Source: Rhodoferax sp. | GTDB lineage: Bacteria; Pseudomonadota; Gammaproteobacteria; Burkholderiales; Burkholderiaceae_C | Length of the DNA stretch: 41,882 nucleotides | Direction: 5' to 3' | Assembly (NCBI RefSeq): GCF_028714215.1 | Contig: NZ_JAQTMS010000045.1 | Location: forward strand, 1-41,882 | In this document: piece by piece, positions 25,426 through 33,571 of the stretch | Position numbering within the stretch: position 1 is the first letter of the stretch | Layout: each line of letters starts with the position of its first letter | Translations under genes and position numbers: made by a program | The notes under the pieces: generated by a model | Seen by the model: the letters and a program-made list of their open reading frames with translations, nothing else | Told to the model about the DNA's origin: nothing | The model's database searches: none

Positions 25426-25453
25426 CAATCGGGCCAAAAGAGAGGCCCGATTG
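25426..25453 (+). terminator. Perfect 10-bp hairpin downstream of fliC
   Basis: CAATCGGGCC (25426-25435) pairs perfectly with GGCCCGATTG (25444-25453) around an 8-nt loop. No T-run follows, so it may protect the 3' end of the abundant flagellin mRNA or act with the adjoining terminator hairpin. Confidence 0.6.
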
Positions 25454-25505
25454 CGCTACCCACTCCGGCCTGCGGAGTTGCACAGGCCCGAGTGGATAGC
25501 GTTTT
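25454..25505 (+). terminator. Rho-independent terminator of fliC
   Basis: CGCTACCCACTCCGGCCTG (25454-25472) pairs with the stretch 25483-25501 at 17 of 19 positions around a 10-nt loop, and TTTT follows at 25502-25505. It begins exactly where the previous hairpin ends, 57 nt after the fliC stop, and ends 15 nt before flaG. Confidence 0.8.
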
Positions 25506-25520
25506 GACGGGAGACCGGAA

Positions 25521-25940
25521 ATGTCGATTTCAACCACTGCGATGCGGGTCGATCATGTGGGGCTGGCAGCTCAGAAGATTGCGCAGCCGGGCGCTGCCGG
25601 CAAGCCGCAGGCGGGACTGTTGAAAGCGCCTTCCGTCAATGTCCCCGATCAAATGTCGAAGATGGCGGCGGCGCAGGCGCTGGCCGATGCCAGGCAGGGC
25701 GAGGCCGGCAAACTGAGCGCCGAGCAGGCCCGGCAAACGCTGCAGGAGATCAACAAGGTGATGGACGCCCTGTCAATCAGCGTGCAGTTCCAGATCGATC
25801 CCGATTACAAGGAGGTGATCATCAAGGTGGTGGACCAGGATACCGGCAAGGTGATCCGCCAACTCCCCTCCGAGGACGTGGTGCGCGTGGCCAAGGCCCT
25901 CGATAATTTGAAAGGACTGCTTTTTGCCCAGGCCGTGTGA
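25521..25940 (+). CDS. flaG: FlaG family protein
   Basis: FlaG proteins affect filament length in several polar and lateral systems; the mechanism is poorly known. The 139-aa product has a variable N-terminal half and the FlaG domain from about residue 75: NKVMDALSISVQFQIDPDYK, VVDQDTGKVIRQLPSEDVV and a final Leu-rich helix. The ATG at 25521 starts 16 nt after the fliC terminator. Location between fliC and fliD is the usual one. Confidence 0.93.
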   Translation: MSISTTAMRVDHVGLAAQKIAQPGAAGKPQAGLLKAPSVNVPDQMSKMAAAQALADARQGEAGKLSAEQARQTLQEINKVMDALSISVQFQIDPDYKEVIIKVVDQDTGKVIRQLPSEDVVRVAKALDNLKGLLFAQAV

Positions 25941-25984
25941 TGGCGCTGTTTCAGGTGCAATGGACTGGGTGAACAGGATTTATT

Positions 25985-27451
25985 ATGGCTACCGTTTCTT
26001 CCCTCGGCATCGGCTCCAATCTTGATTTGACCAGCTTGCTGGCCAGCATCAAGAGCAATGAGCAGGCGCCGCTGCTGGTGCTGCAAAAGCAGCAAACCAG
26101 CTATACCTCCAGGCTGACCGCTTACGGGCAGTTGAACAGCGCCTTGAGCGCGCTCCAGAGCGCCGCGGCGACACTCTCCAAGGCAACCCTGTTTCAGGGC
26201 GTCAAGGCCAACTCGACGGCCAGCGATGTGGTCGGCGCCACGGCTTCGGCAACGGCTGCCAGTGGCGTCTACGCGGTGAACGTGACGCAATTGTCGCAAG
26301 CGCAGTCGCTGGCCGCCGCCGGCGTCGCCAGCAGCACGGCGCCGATTGGCACGGGCGCGGCGACCACCTTGACGCTGGACTTCGGCACCCTCTCCGGCGC
26401 CACGCCAGACCCGTTGACCGGCAAATATACGGGTGCCACTTTTACGCCGGATGCCACGCGTGCGGCCACCAGCATCACGATCGACGCCAGCAACAACACG
26501 CTGGCCGGCATTCGGGATGCCATCAACGGCAACGCCAGCATCGGCGTCACGGCCGCCATCGTCAATGACGGCAGCGCCACGCCCAACCGGTTGGTACTGA
26601 CTTCCAAGCAAAGCGGGGAGACCTCCAGCATGCGCATTGCCGTCAGCGGCGATGCGGCGCTGAGCAGCCTGCTGGCGCACGATCCGGCCGGTTTGCCGGC
26701 GGCCCAGTTGCAGCAGACCGCGGTGGCCCAGAACAGCAAATTGACGGTCAACGGCATTGCTGTCACCAGCGCCAGCAACAGCGTGGTGGACGCAGTGCAA
26801 GGTGTCACCATGACGCTGGCCAAGGTCGGTGCCAGCAGCCTGACGGTGCAGAACGACAGCGCCAGCGTGCAAGGTGCGATCACCACTTTTGTCAACGCCT
26901 ACAACAGCTTTCAGAACGTCTCCAAGCAGTTGACGGCTTTTGACGCCGCCAAGAAGACCGGTGCCATTCTGCTGGGCGATGCCACCTTGCGCAATATTCA
27001 GGTCGCTATCCGCGCCACCCTGACCGGCGCCCAGGTACCCGACAGCAGCGGCCTGACGACGCTGTCGCAGATCGGCGTCTCGTTCCAGAAAGACGGTACC
27101 CTGGCGATCGATGCGACCAAATTGACGGCCGCCCTGGGCAGTCATTTGAGCGGGGTCGCCAATCTGTTTTCCGGCAGTGCCGGGGTTGGCGGCTATGGCA
27201 ACCAGCTGGCCACGCTGATCACCGGGTTCACCGATGCCAATGGCGTCCTGTCGGCCGCCACCAAGGGCGTCAATACGAGCCTGGACACGCTCAGCAAGCA
27301 ATACACGGCGACCTCCGACCGGATCGATGCCACGGTGGCGCGCTACAAAGCCCAGTTTACGCAGCTCGACACGCTGATCAGCAGCATGAACCAGACCAGC
27401 TCGTACCTGACGCAGCAATTCAACGCCTTGAACAACACGACAACCAAGTAA
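25985..27451 (+). CDS. fliD: Flagellar filament cap protein FliD
   Basis: FliD (HAP2) forms the pentameric cap that folds flagellin at the filament tip. The 488-aa product has the family N-terminus (SSLGIGSNLDLTSLLASI), a Ser/Thr/Ala-rich centre with flagellin-IN-like segments (ASATAASGVYAVNVTQLSQA), and a C-terminal coiled coil ending in YLTQQFNALNN. AGGA stands 7 bases before the ATG at 25985. fliS follows after 10 nt. Confidence 0.96.
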   Translation: MATVSSLGIGSNLDLTSLLASIKSNEQAPLLVLQKQQTSYTSRLTAYGQLNSALSALQSAAATLSKATLFQGVKANSTASDVVGATASATAASGVYAVNVTQLSQAQSLAAAGVASSTAPIGTGAATTLTLDFGTLSGATPDPLTGKYTGATFTPDATRAATSITIDASNNTLAGIRDAINGNASIGVTAAIVNDGSATPNRLVLTSKQSGETSSMRIAVSGDAALSSLLAHDPAGLPAAQLQQTAVAQNSKLTVNGIAVTSASNSVVDAVQGVTMTLAKVGASSLTVQNDSASVQGAITTFVNAYNSFQNVSKQLTAFDAAKKTGAILLGDATLRNIQVAIRATLTGAQVPDSSGLTTLSQIGVSFQKDGTLAIDATKLTAALGSHLSGVANLFSGSAGVGGYGNQLATLITGFTDANGVLSAATKGVNTSLDTLSKQYTATSDRIDATVARYKAQFTQLDTLISSMNQTSSYLTQQFNALNNTTTK

Positions 27452-27461
27452 GGGGAAACTC

Positions 27462-27938
27462 ATGTATGAACCAAATGCCATGGCTCGCAGCGGCGCCAGT
27501 ACCTACGCCCGGGTCGGCCTTGAAACGGGCGTCATGAGCGCCTCGCCGCACCAATTGATCACCTTGCTGTTCAATGGCGTCAAAACGGCCATCAGCATGG
27601 CGCGTCATCACATGCTGAGCGGTGAGATCGTGGCCAAGGGCAAAGCGATTTCGAAAGCCATCAACATCATCGACAACGGTCTGAAGACCAGTTTTGAAGC
27701 GCCTGCGGGCGATGCCGCCGGTGCCGCCCTGGTGGCCAATCTGCTGGCGCTGTACGACTACATCGGTCAGCGTCTGCTGCTGGCCAACCTGCGCAACGAC
27801 CCGGCACTGCTGGACGAGGCGGAGCGGCTGCTGGAGACCGTCAGCTCGGCCTGGCTGGAAGTGGATCCGCAGCTGTCCCAGCCGGCGCGGCAGCCGGCGA
27901 ATGGCCCGATGTCAACCCGTTTTTCCATAGGAGCCTGA
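27462..27938 (+). CDS. fliS: Flagellin export chaperone FliS
   Basis: FliS binds the C-terminal helix of flagellin to prevent early polymerisation. The 158-aa product shows the family start (YARVGLETGVMSASPHQLIT, with LLFNG next), the four-helix core and a KAINIIDNGL segment. A tail of about 25 extra residues rich in Pro, Gln and Ala follows the core. AGGGG precedes the ATG at 27462. fliT begins one base after its stop. Confidence 0.95.
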   Translation: MYEPNAMARSGASTYARVGLETGVMSASPHQLITLLFNGVKTAISMARHHMLSGEIVAKGKAISKAINIIDNGLKTSFEAPAGDAAGAALVANLLALYDYIGQRLLLANLRNDPALLDEAERLLETVSSAWLEVDPQLSQPARQPANGPMSTRFSIGA

Positions 27939-27939
27939 G

Positions 27940-28284
27940 ATGGGATGCCAAAGTGAAGTCATGCACTGCTACGAGCAGATTGCGCCCATCACGGAACGCA
28001 TGCTGATGTTGGCACAGCTGCGCCACTGGGGCGAGTTGCCGGCGCTGGAGACGCAACAAAGCGCGCTGGTGGAGCGCCTGCGGGTGATTGAAGCCGGCGA
28101 GACTTTGAGCGAGGCGCAGACGGCGCGCAAATACCAGTTGCTGGGCCGTATCACGGCGCAGCAGGCCGAGATCAATAGCCTGGTCGTGCCGCAATTGAGG
28201 GAACTGGGCCTGATACTCAAAAACATGGCGTCCCAGCAACTGCTGCAGCAGGCCTACGGTCAGAGCAACGACCCGCTGTCATGA
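27940..28284 (+). CDS. fliT: Flagellar protein FliT-like chaperone
   Basis: FliT binds FliD and, in enterics, FlhDC. The 114-aa product is all-helical, Glu/Gln/Leu-rich, and of normal length, with a helix pattern (YEQIAPITERMLMLAQLRHW...LPALETQQSALVERL) like FliT proteins. Sequence identity in this family is low, so position directly after fliS supports the name. TAGGAG stands 6 bases before the ATG. The stop overlaps the next start (ATGA). Confidence 0.83.
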   Translation: MGCQSEVMHCYEQIAPITERMLMLAQLRHWGELPALETQQSALVERLRVIEAGETLSEAQTARKYQLLGRITAQQAEINSLVVPQLRELGLILKNMASQQLLQQAYGQSNDPLS

Positions 28285-29255
28285 GCGGTGTCACGCCCCT
28301 GGTCGACACCTTGTTGGCGACGCGGCTGGCGCAGCGCCTTGACCTGGTGCCGCTGAAGGGGCAGTTCGATATTGCCGGACCGGGCGTCGTGACGCAGGTG
28401 GAACAAGTCAGCAACGACGTCCGTCTGTCATCGCGCGCGGCCCTGCAACAGCAGTTGAGCGCGGTCTCCGCTGCAGGCGTCGACCAGGGCGCCAGTGCGC
28501 CCGGGGTCCCGCTGGACCAGAGCGTCACTTTGAGCGCGGTGGCGCGTGCCTTGACGGCCATTCTGGACCCGCCGACCGACCCGAGCGTGAAAATTACGGG
28601 AACGCAAGCGCTGTGGCCCCAGCCGCAGAAACCCGATGGCCGGCAACTGGCTGCGACCTTGCTCGACACGGTAGCCCATTCGGGTCTTTTTTACGAGTCG
28701 CACCTGCAGCAGTTTGCCGCCGGCGAGCGCACGCTGGCGCAATTGGCGCGCGAGCCGCAAGCGCATCTGGGCAGTCTGGCGCAGGCGTCGGAGGCCGGTC
28801 CGGCAGCGGCCCTGGCGACAGCTTCGGGCGCCCCGGCCAGCCCCGATCCGGTGGCTGCCATTCACCCGCAAGCCGTGGCATTGGTGCGCCAGCAGCTCGA
28901 GTTGCTGGCGCTGCCGCTGTTTCGCTGGAGCGGCGAAGCCTGGCCCGGCACCCCCCTGGAGTGGGAAATACAGGAGGAGTCAAGAGAGCCGCAGGGCGGC
29001 GCAGACGAGCCCGCGCCGCAACGCAGCTGGACCAGCAAGCTGGCGCTGGAACTGCCCACGCTGGGCGCGCTGGAAGCGCGTTTGAATCTGGCCGGCAACA
29101 CGCTGCAACTGCGTCTGGCGGCGCGCCAGCCGGCCACCGTGAGCCTGCTGGGGCAGGCCGGCAGCGGCCTGCCCCAGCGCCTGGGCGCCGTGGGTCTGCA
29201 ACTGACCGGTCTGCAAATTGGAACACTGGCGCCGGTGTCGATGCCGGTAACATGA
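28281..29255 (+). CDS. FliK-like protein (second hook-length control family member)
   Basis: The 324-aa product is not the main FliK (8932-11268) but has a Flg_hook-like C-terminal domain: a segment LALELPTLGALEARLNLAGNTLQLRLAARQ resembles the ELxLxPxxLGxxxVxL core, without its NPPGLGP-type loop. The N-terminal half contains an aliphatic helix region and a Pro/Ala linker. Proteins of this type usually precede an FlhB C-domain homolog, as here. Its exact function is not established; a role in substrate switching is inferred. Start and stop overlap both neighbours by four bases, so the set is translationally coupled. Confidence 0.7.
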   Translation: MSGVTPLVDTLLATRLAQRLDLVPLKGQFDIAGPGVVTQVEQVSNDVRLSSRAALQQQLSAVSAAGVDQGASAPGVPLDQSVTLSAVARALTAILDPPTDPSVKITGTQALWPQPQKPDGRQLAATLLDTVAHSGLFYESHLQQFAAGERTLAQLAREPQAHLGSLAQASEAGPAAALATASGAPASPDPVAAIHPQAVALVRQQLELLALPLFRWSGEAWPGTPLEWEIQEESREPQGGADEPAPQRSWTSKLALELPTLGALEARLNLAGNTLQLRLAARQPATVSLLGQAGSGLPQRLGAVGLQLTGLQIGTLAPVSMPVT

Positions 29256-29581
29256 TGGAACAACAGCTGCCAGAGCGAACCAGTGCCGTAGCACTGTCCC
29301 ACTCCGCCAGGGACATGACACCTGTCGTGGTGGCCAAGGGCTATGGCGTGGTGGCCGACTCGATTGTCCGGATCGCGCGCGAAAATGGTCTGTATGTGCA
29401 CTCCTCGCCCGATCTGGTGAAGTTGTTGCTGCAGGTTGATCTGGATGCACGAATTCCGCCAGAATTGTATGTGGCGGTGGCCGAGGTGCTAGCATGGCTG
29501 CATCAGCTTGAAAACAGTCCGGTCACTGCGCAATACAGGGAAGCGATGAATCGATTAAGCCCCAATCGAAACCCCAATTGA
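29252..29581 (+). CDS. FlhB C-terminal-domain-like protein (FhlB/EscU-YscU-HrcU family)
   Basis: The 109-aa product corresponds only to the cytoplasmic domain of FlhB: residues TPVVVAKGYGVVADSIVRIA, then ENGLYVHSSPDLVKLLL, and ARIPPELYVAVAEVLAWLHQL. The membrane part is absent, and the autocleavage site NPTH of FlhB is not present, the start instead reading ALSHSARDMTP. Such stand-alone copies can substitute in part for the FlhB C-terminal piece in some bacteria (known for FhlB/FlhX). The ATG at 29252 overlaps the previous stop; one at 29255 is equally possible. Confidence 0.82.
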   Translation: MMEQQLPERTSAVALSHSARDMTPVVVAKGYGVVADSIVRIARENGLYVHSSPDLVKLLLQVDLDARIPPELYVAVAEVLAWLHQLENSPVTAQYREAMNRLSPNRNPN

Positions 29582-29600
29582 ATTGAATTGCACTCAAGTC

Positions 29601-30167
29601 ATGACTGAAGAACTCAAAAACCTGCCCTACCTGACACCCAACGAGGTCGCCCAGTGGATGATGGTGTCCCCGGTGACGGTTCGCAGTTGGGCGCAAAAAG
29701 GCTTGCTCCAGGCCGAAGTCACGCCCGGCGGCCATCGCCGGTTTCGCCGGGAGGAGGTCGAGCGCTTCGCGCGCCAATGGAATCCACAGGGCAACAAAGG
29801 GCCTTTGAGGGTACTGATTGTCGATGACGACCGGGCGATTGTCGGTTTTCTGCGGGAGTTGCTGGAAGGCGGGGACTACCAGACGGTGGTGGAGACGGCC
29901 CATGACGGCTTCGAAGCCGGGCGCAAGGTTCATGCTTTTGCTCCCGACATCGTGCTGCTCGACTTCATGATGCCGGGCATCAAGGGCAGTGAAGTGTGCC
30001 GTCAAATCAAGCAGTTGCCGGGGCCTGCCAATGTGCGCGTGATTGCCATGAGCGGCTACCTCAGTCCCGAAAACGAAGCCGAACTGTTGGCCGCCGGGGC
30101 TGAGTGCTGTCTTTCCAAACCGCTTGACACGAACCGTCTGCTCAAGCTGATGGGTCTTGAGGACTAG
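29601..30167 (+). CDS. Response regulator with N-terminal MerR/excisionase-type HTH
   Basis: The 188-aa product has the unusual order HTH then receiver. Residues about 10-58 are an HTH_17/MerR-like DNA-binding motif (YLTPNEVAQWMMVSPVTVRSW...GHRRFRREEVERF). Residues about 69-185 are a REC domain with the acidic pair DDD (75-77), phospho-acceptor D121 in VLLDFMMPG, and the conserved lysine K173 in LSKPLD. It lies 15 nt before a hybrid histidine kinase gene, and both stand directly upstream of flhDC. It could therefore be a dedicated regulator of motility; targets are unknown. The ATG at 29601 has only a weak Shine-Dalgarno. Confidence 0.88.
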   Translation: MTEELKNLPYLTPNEVAQWMMVSPVTVRSWAQKGLLQAEVTPGGHRRFRREEVERFARQWNPQGNKGPLRVLIVDDDRAIVGFLRELLEGGDYQTVVETAHDGFEAGRKVHAFAPDIVLLDFMMPGIKGSEVCRQIKQLPGPANVRVIAMSGYLSPENEAELLAAGAECCLSKPLDTNRLLKLMGLED

Positions 30168-30182
30168 GCCCAGAGCAAGAGC

Positions 30183-32984
30183 GTGCAAGTGAATCCGGAA
30201 ACGCAGAAGATCCAGATCAATCGGGTCAAATCGAGACGTCAGACCGCCGTCGTGGATGGGCGCCGGTTGCGTCAGCAACTGCTTTTGGTGGGGGGGCTGG
30301 CGGCCCTGGTATTGGCGGTCCTGTTGCTGCCGCTGCCGGACCTGAACCGGGCCTTCCGGTATTACTTTTCCATCCACCTGCTGCTGGACTTTTTCTCCGT
30401 GGTGGTGGTGGTTCTTGTCTTTGCCACGGTCTGGCATACGCCGGCGAAAGAGGTCTCGACTTCTTTTCTATTGATCGCGGTGGCCCTGTTTGCCGCCGGT
30501 TGGCTTGATTTTGCCCATGCCTTGTTGTTCGATATACCCGAACCCAGCACCCCTTTTTCGGCCGAAAAAGGCGCGGTATTCTGGCTCGGGGGACGCCTGA
30601 TGGTGGCGCTGACGCTGTTGCTGGTCAGCTTCTATCCGCAATTAGGCCCGGCGCCGGGCAAGGCCCGCTTCGGCATTTTTGCCGGCTTTAGCGGGCTCTG
30701 CCTGCTGCTGGCCTGGCCGGTGTTTTTTCAGGAGATCGATTGGCCGGCCTTGCGCTTGGACGACGGCGGCCTGACTTTGCTGGGTGCCGGCCTGGAGTGG
30801 TGCATCGCCGCCTTGCTGGCGCTGGCGGCTTGGCGCTACTACCGGCTGTCGCGCCGCTCGGACGAAGAAGTCCTGTCCCTGCTGTTCGGTGCCGTCGCAA
30901 TTGCCGGTTTGAGCGAGATGCTGCTGAGCCAGTACGTGGCGGTCGCCGATCTGCGCAACCTGCTGGGTCATGCTTACCGATTTTTGAGCTATTGCCTGTT
31001 CTACCAGGCGATGTTTGTTATCTGCGTTAACCGGCCGTACCAGAAACTGACGGCGCAAACCCTGCTGCGCCGGAAAAACGATGAAACCCTGCGGACCCAG
31101 GGCCTGGCCCTGGATTCCACCACCACGCCGGTTATCGTGACCGATCTGGAGGGCAAAATCCTGTGGCGCAACCGCGCCAGTTATGCTCTGATGGGCCGGC
31201 GATCCTCGGACGTCGAACCCGGTTCTTCCCTGTTTTCGGAACCCGTCACGCTGGACCCGGTGGTGGCTGAGCGGATGCGGGCCACGGTCGAGGCCGGGGG
31301 CGTCTGGCGCGGCCTGGTGCATCTGAAGGATCAGCGCGGCGACGACGTCATCCTGGACCGCACCGTGACGCCGGTGCGCGACGAAAACGGCGCGCCCAAG
31401 GGCTACATCTCGGTCGGCGAGAACGTGACGCAAAGGGAATATGCCCAACTGCGCTACAAGCGCGTACTTGACATGACCATCGACGGCTTCTGGATTGCCG
31501 ACCTCGACGGCCGCTTGTGCGAAGTCAATCAAGCTTACGCCAGGATGTCGGGCTACTCGGTCGAAGAACTGCTGGGCATGAACGTCAGCCAACTCGAAGC
31601 GCAGGAGCGCCCGGAGCAGCTGCAAGAGCACATTCAAAGAATTGTCGAACTCGGGAAAGACCGCTTCGAAACCCGCCATCGCCACAAACAAGGCTACGAA
31701 ATCACGGTTGATGTTTCCGTCATTTACGACCCCGTGCAACAGCTGCTTTTTGTTTTCGTGCGCGACCGTACCGAACTGGTGCAAGCCGCCGCCGCCAAGA
31801 AAGGGCTGGAGCGGCAGCTGCAGCAGTCGCAAAAAGTGCAGCAACTGGGGCAATTGACGGGCGGTATTGCACATGACTTCAACAACAGCCTGGCGACCAT
31901 TCTGGGCTACTCGCGACTGGCGCTGGACCGCTTTGTGCCGGACAAGCAGGGCAAGCTGGCAAGTTACCTGCGCGAGGTGGTTGCCGCCAGCGAGCGGGCA
32001 CGCGACCTGATCGCCAAGATGCTCACTTTTGCCAGCACCCAGCCCAGTGCCAGTGCCGACGTGATTGCGCCTTCCGCCGTGGTGCAGGACGTCGTCAACA
32101 TGATGCGGGTGTCTATCCCCTCGAGTATCGAGATCATGAGCTGGATAGAGGATGAACTCTACATCTGCATAGACCCCAGCGAGCTCAGCCAGGTGCTGGT
32201 CAACCTGATCATCAACGCCCGGGATGCCATCACCGGGCACGGCGTCATCGAGATTCGCCAGCACCGGGTCGAGATCAAGGGCAAGATCTGTGCTGCCAGC
32301 CATACCAGCCTGTCCGGCACTTTTGCCGCCCTGGAAGTGTCCGACACCGGCAGCGGCATAGACCCGCAGCACATGTCGCGCCTGTTCGATCCTTTTTTTA
32401 CAACCAAGGAGGTTGGCAAGGGAACCGGACTGGGCCTGTCCATGGTGCAGGGCATTTTGCGGCGTTCCAACGGGCATGTGGTGGTCGAATCCAGGCTGGG
32501 TCAAGGCAGTCAGTTCCAGTTGCTGTTCCCGATTGCAGAGCCGCCCGACGCAGCGGGCGGTGTTCAGCCCAGCAAAGCGTCGACCCGAGTGGGTCTGGGG
32601 CAACAAATCTGGGTGGTCGACGACGAGCCGGCCGTGGCCCGCTACCTGGGCGAATTGCTGGAAGACTGGGGTTACCAGGCGCGGCTGTTTAACGACCCGT
32701 CGGATCTGTTCGCCGCTTTTGCGGGTGAAAAGAATCAGGTCGACCTGGTGATTACCGACCAGACCATGCCCGGCCTGACCGGTCTGGCGCTGGCGCAGCG
32801 CTTGCACAGTTTGCGGCCCGGCTTGCCCATCATTCTGTGCAGCGGCTACACCGACTCGATCAGCCAGTCAGACGTGTTGCAGCATGAAATTCGCCGCTAT
32901 TTCACCAAGCCGCTCGATCCGACGCAGTTGCGTGAGGCCTTGGAGAAGGAGTTTTTCCAGACCAAGCCGGATATTTTGCGATGA
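30183..32984 (+). CDS. Membrane-bound hybrid histidine kinase (MASE3-like, two PAS, HisKA, HATPase, REC)
   Basis: The 933-aa product begins with about seven hydrophobic segments (residues 32-285) resembling MASE3 sensor domains (FSIHLLLDFFSVVVVVLVFA; FAAGWLDFAHALLFD). Two PAS units follow (about 305-415 and 425-535). Then come the dimerisation helix with phospho-acceptor H564 (GGIAHDFNNSLATILGYSRL), a HATPase domain (N-box NLIINARDAI, G1 DTGSGID, G2 GKGTGLGLSMV) and a C-terminal receiver with D859 (VITDQTMPG). It is a self-contained phosphorelay start whose likely partner is the preceding HTH-REC protein. The start at GTG 30183 is uncertain; GTG 30189 is possible. Confidence 0.9.
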   Translation: MQVNPETQKIQINRVKSRRQTAVVDGRRLRQQLLLVGGLAALVLAVLLLPLPDLNRAFRYYFSIHLLLDFFSVVVVVLVFATVWHTPAKEVSTSFLLIAVALFAAGWLDFAHALLFDIPEPSTPFSAEKGAVFWLGGRLMVALTLLLVSFYPQLGPAPGKARFGIFAGFSGLCLLLAWPVFFQEIDWPALRLDDGGLTLLGAGLEWCIAALLALAAWRYYRLSRRSDEEVLSLLFGAVAIAGLSEMLLSQYVAVADLRNLLGHAYRFLSYCLFYQAMFVICVNRPYQKLTAQTLLRRKNDETLRTQGLALDSTTTPVIVTDLEGKILWRNRASYALMGRRSSDVEPGSSLFSEPVTLDPVVAERMRATVEAGGVWRGLVHLKDQRGDDVILDRTVTPVRDENGAPKGYISVGENVTQREYAQLRYKRVLDMTIDGFWIADLDGRLCEVNQAYARMSGYSVEELLGMNVSQLEAQERPEQLQEHIQRIVELGKDRFETRHRHKQGYEITVDVSVIYDPVQQLLFVFVRDRTELVQAAAAKKGLERQLQQSQKVQQLGQLTGGIAHDFNNSLATILGYSRLALDRFVPDKQGKLASYLREVVAASERARDLIAKMLTFASTQPSASADVIAPSAVVQDVVNMMRVSIPSSIEIMSWIEDELYICIDPSELSQVLVNLIINARDAITGHGVIEIRQHRVEIKGKICAASHTSLSGTFAALEVSDTGSGIDPQHMSRLFDPFFTTKEVGKGTGLGLSMVQGILRRSNGHVVVESRLGQGSQFQLLFPIAEPPDAAGGVQPSKASTRVGLGQQIWVVDDEPAVARYLGELLEDWGYQARLFNDPSDLFAAFAGEKNQVDLVITDQTMPGLTGLALAQRLHSLRPGLPIILCSGYTDSISQSDVLQHEIRRYFTKPLDPTQLREALEKEFFQTKPDILR

Positions 32985-33020
32985 AAAATCGCTGTTACCG
33001 ATTTCTTAGACTTTAACGAA

Positions 33021-33066
33021 TAAATCGCTTAAATCGCTAGACACGCTCATTTCGATTGGATACACT
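33021..33066 (+). promoter_or_regulatory. Putative sigma-70 promoter of flhDC with upstream direct repeats
   Basis: TAGACA (33038-33043), a 17-nt spacer, and TACACT (33061-33066) match the housekeeping promoter at 5/6 and 4/6 positions. Two tandem copies of TAAATCGCT (33021-33029 and 33030-33038) abut the -35; a third AAATCGCT occurs at 32986-32993. The predicted leader to the flhD ATG is about 120 nt. This fits a master operon controlled by regulators binding at or just upstream of -35. Confidence 0.6.
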
Positions 33067-33084
33067 TAATTACGAAGTTTACAA

Positions 33085-33106
33085 GCGGGTCGACTTTTTT
33101 GCCCGC
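33085..33106 (+). promoter_or_regulatory. Hairpin in the flhDC leader
   Basis: GCGGGT (33085-33090) can pair with GCCCGC (33101-33106), five Watson-Crick pairs plus one wobble, with CGACTTTTTT as the loop. The T-run is in the loop rather than after the stem, so it is not a plus-strand terminator. It lies in the predicted long 5' leader of flhD, where post-transcriptional control is common in other bacteria. Confidence 0.4.
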
Positions 33107-33196
33107 AAGGTACAAGTTCGTAACACACGGCGGGGCACCACAGAGAGGTACCCGGCCGCGTCGACAGAGAGCAAGTTGTCAAGCTAGGAGCGCAAA

Positions 33197-33514
33197 ATGG
33201 TTGAGACGGGTAATACCAACGACATCAGTGATTTGAATTTGGCCTACCTGCTGCTGGCACAGCGGCTCGTCCGGGAGGACGTTGCCTCGGCCATGTTCCG
33301 CTTGGGCATGAGCCGGGAGTTGGCCGATTTGCTGGGAAATCTGTCGCTTTCGCAAATTGTCAAGCTGGCTTCTTCCAGCCTGCTGTTGTGCCGCTTCAGA
33401 TTTGACGACCAGCCGATTCTGTCGGCGCTGTCGCATGAGGTCAAGGACATGGCCTTGCAGCAGGCCCATACCGCCATCCTGATGGCCCGCCAGCCGGTGG
33501 CGGCGACCCGATGA
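33197..33514 (+). CDS. flhD: Flagellar transcriptional activator subunit FlhD
   Basis: FlhD joins FlhC in the FlhD4C2 complex that activates class 2 flagellar promoters. The 105-aa product has the family core ([48 protein letters not shown]). C65 is at the same position as the E. coli cysteine that forms the inter-subunit disulfide. AGGAG at 33186-33190 serves the ATG at 33197. flhC follows after 57 nt. Confidence 0.97.
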   Translation: MVETGNTNDISDLNLAYLLLAQRLVREDVASAMFRLGMSRELADLLGNLSLSQIVKLASSSLLLCRFRFDDQPILSALSHEVKDMALQQAHTAILMARQPVAATR

Positions 33515-33571
33515 GGCGGCGCAGCGGGTGCGGCAACCGGACCCCTCTCATGGTTCGCATTCGGGGTCGGC

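Noticed and set aside
25805..27481. 558-codon minus-strand open frame across fliD
   Set aside because: Antisense to the clearly coding fliD and flaG end; same shadow composition.
30642..32807. 721-codon minus-strand open frame across the hybrid kinase gene
   Set aside because: The plus-strand frame carries all kinase motifs; the reverse frame is low-information.
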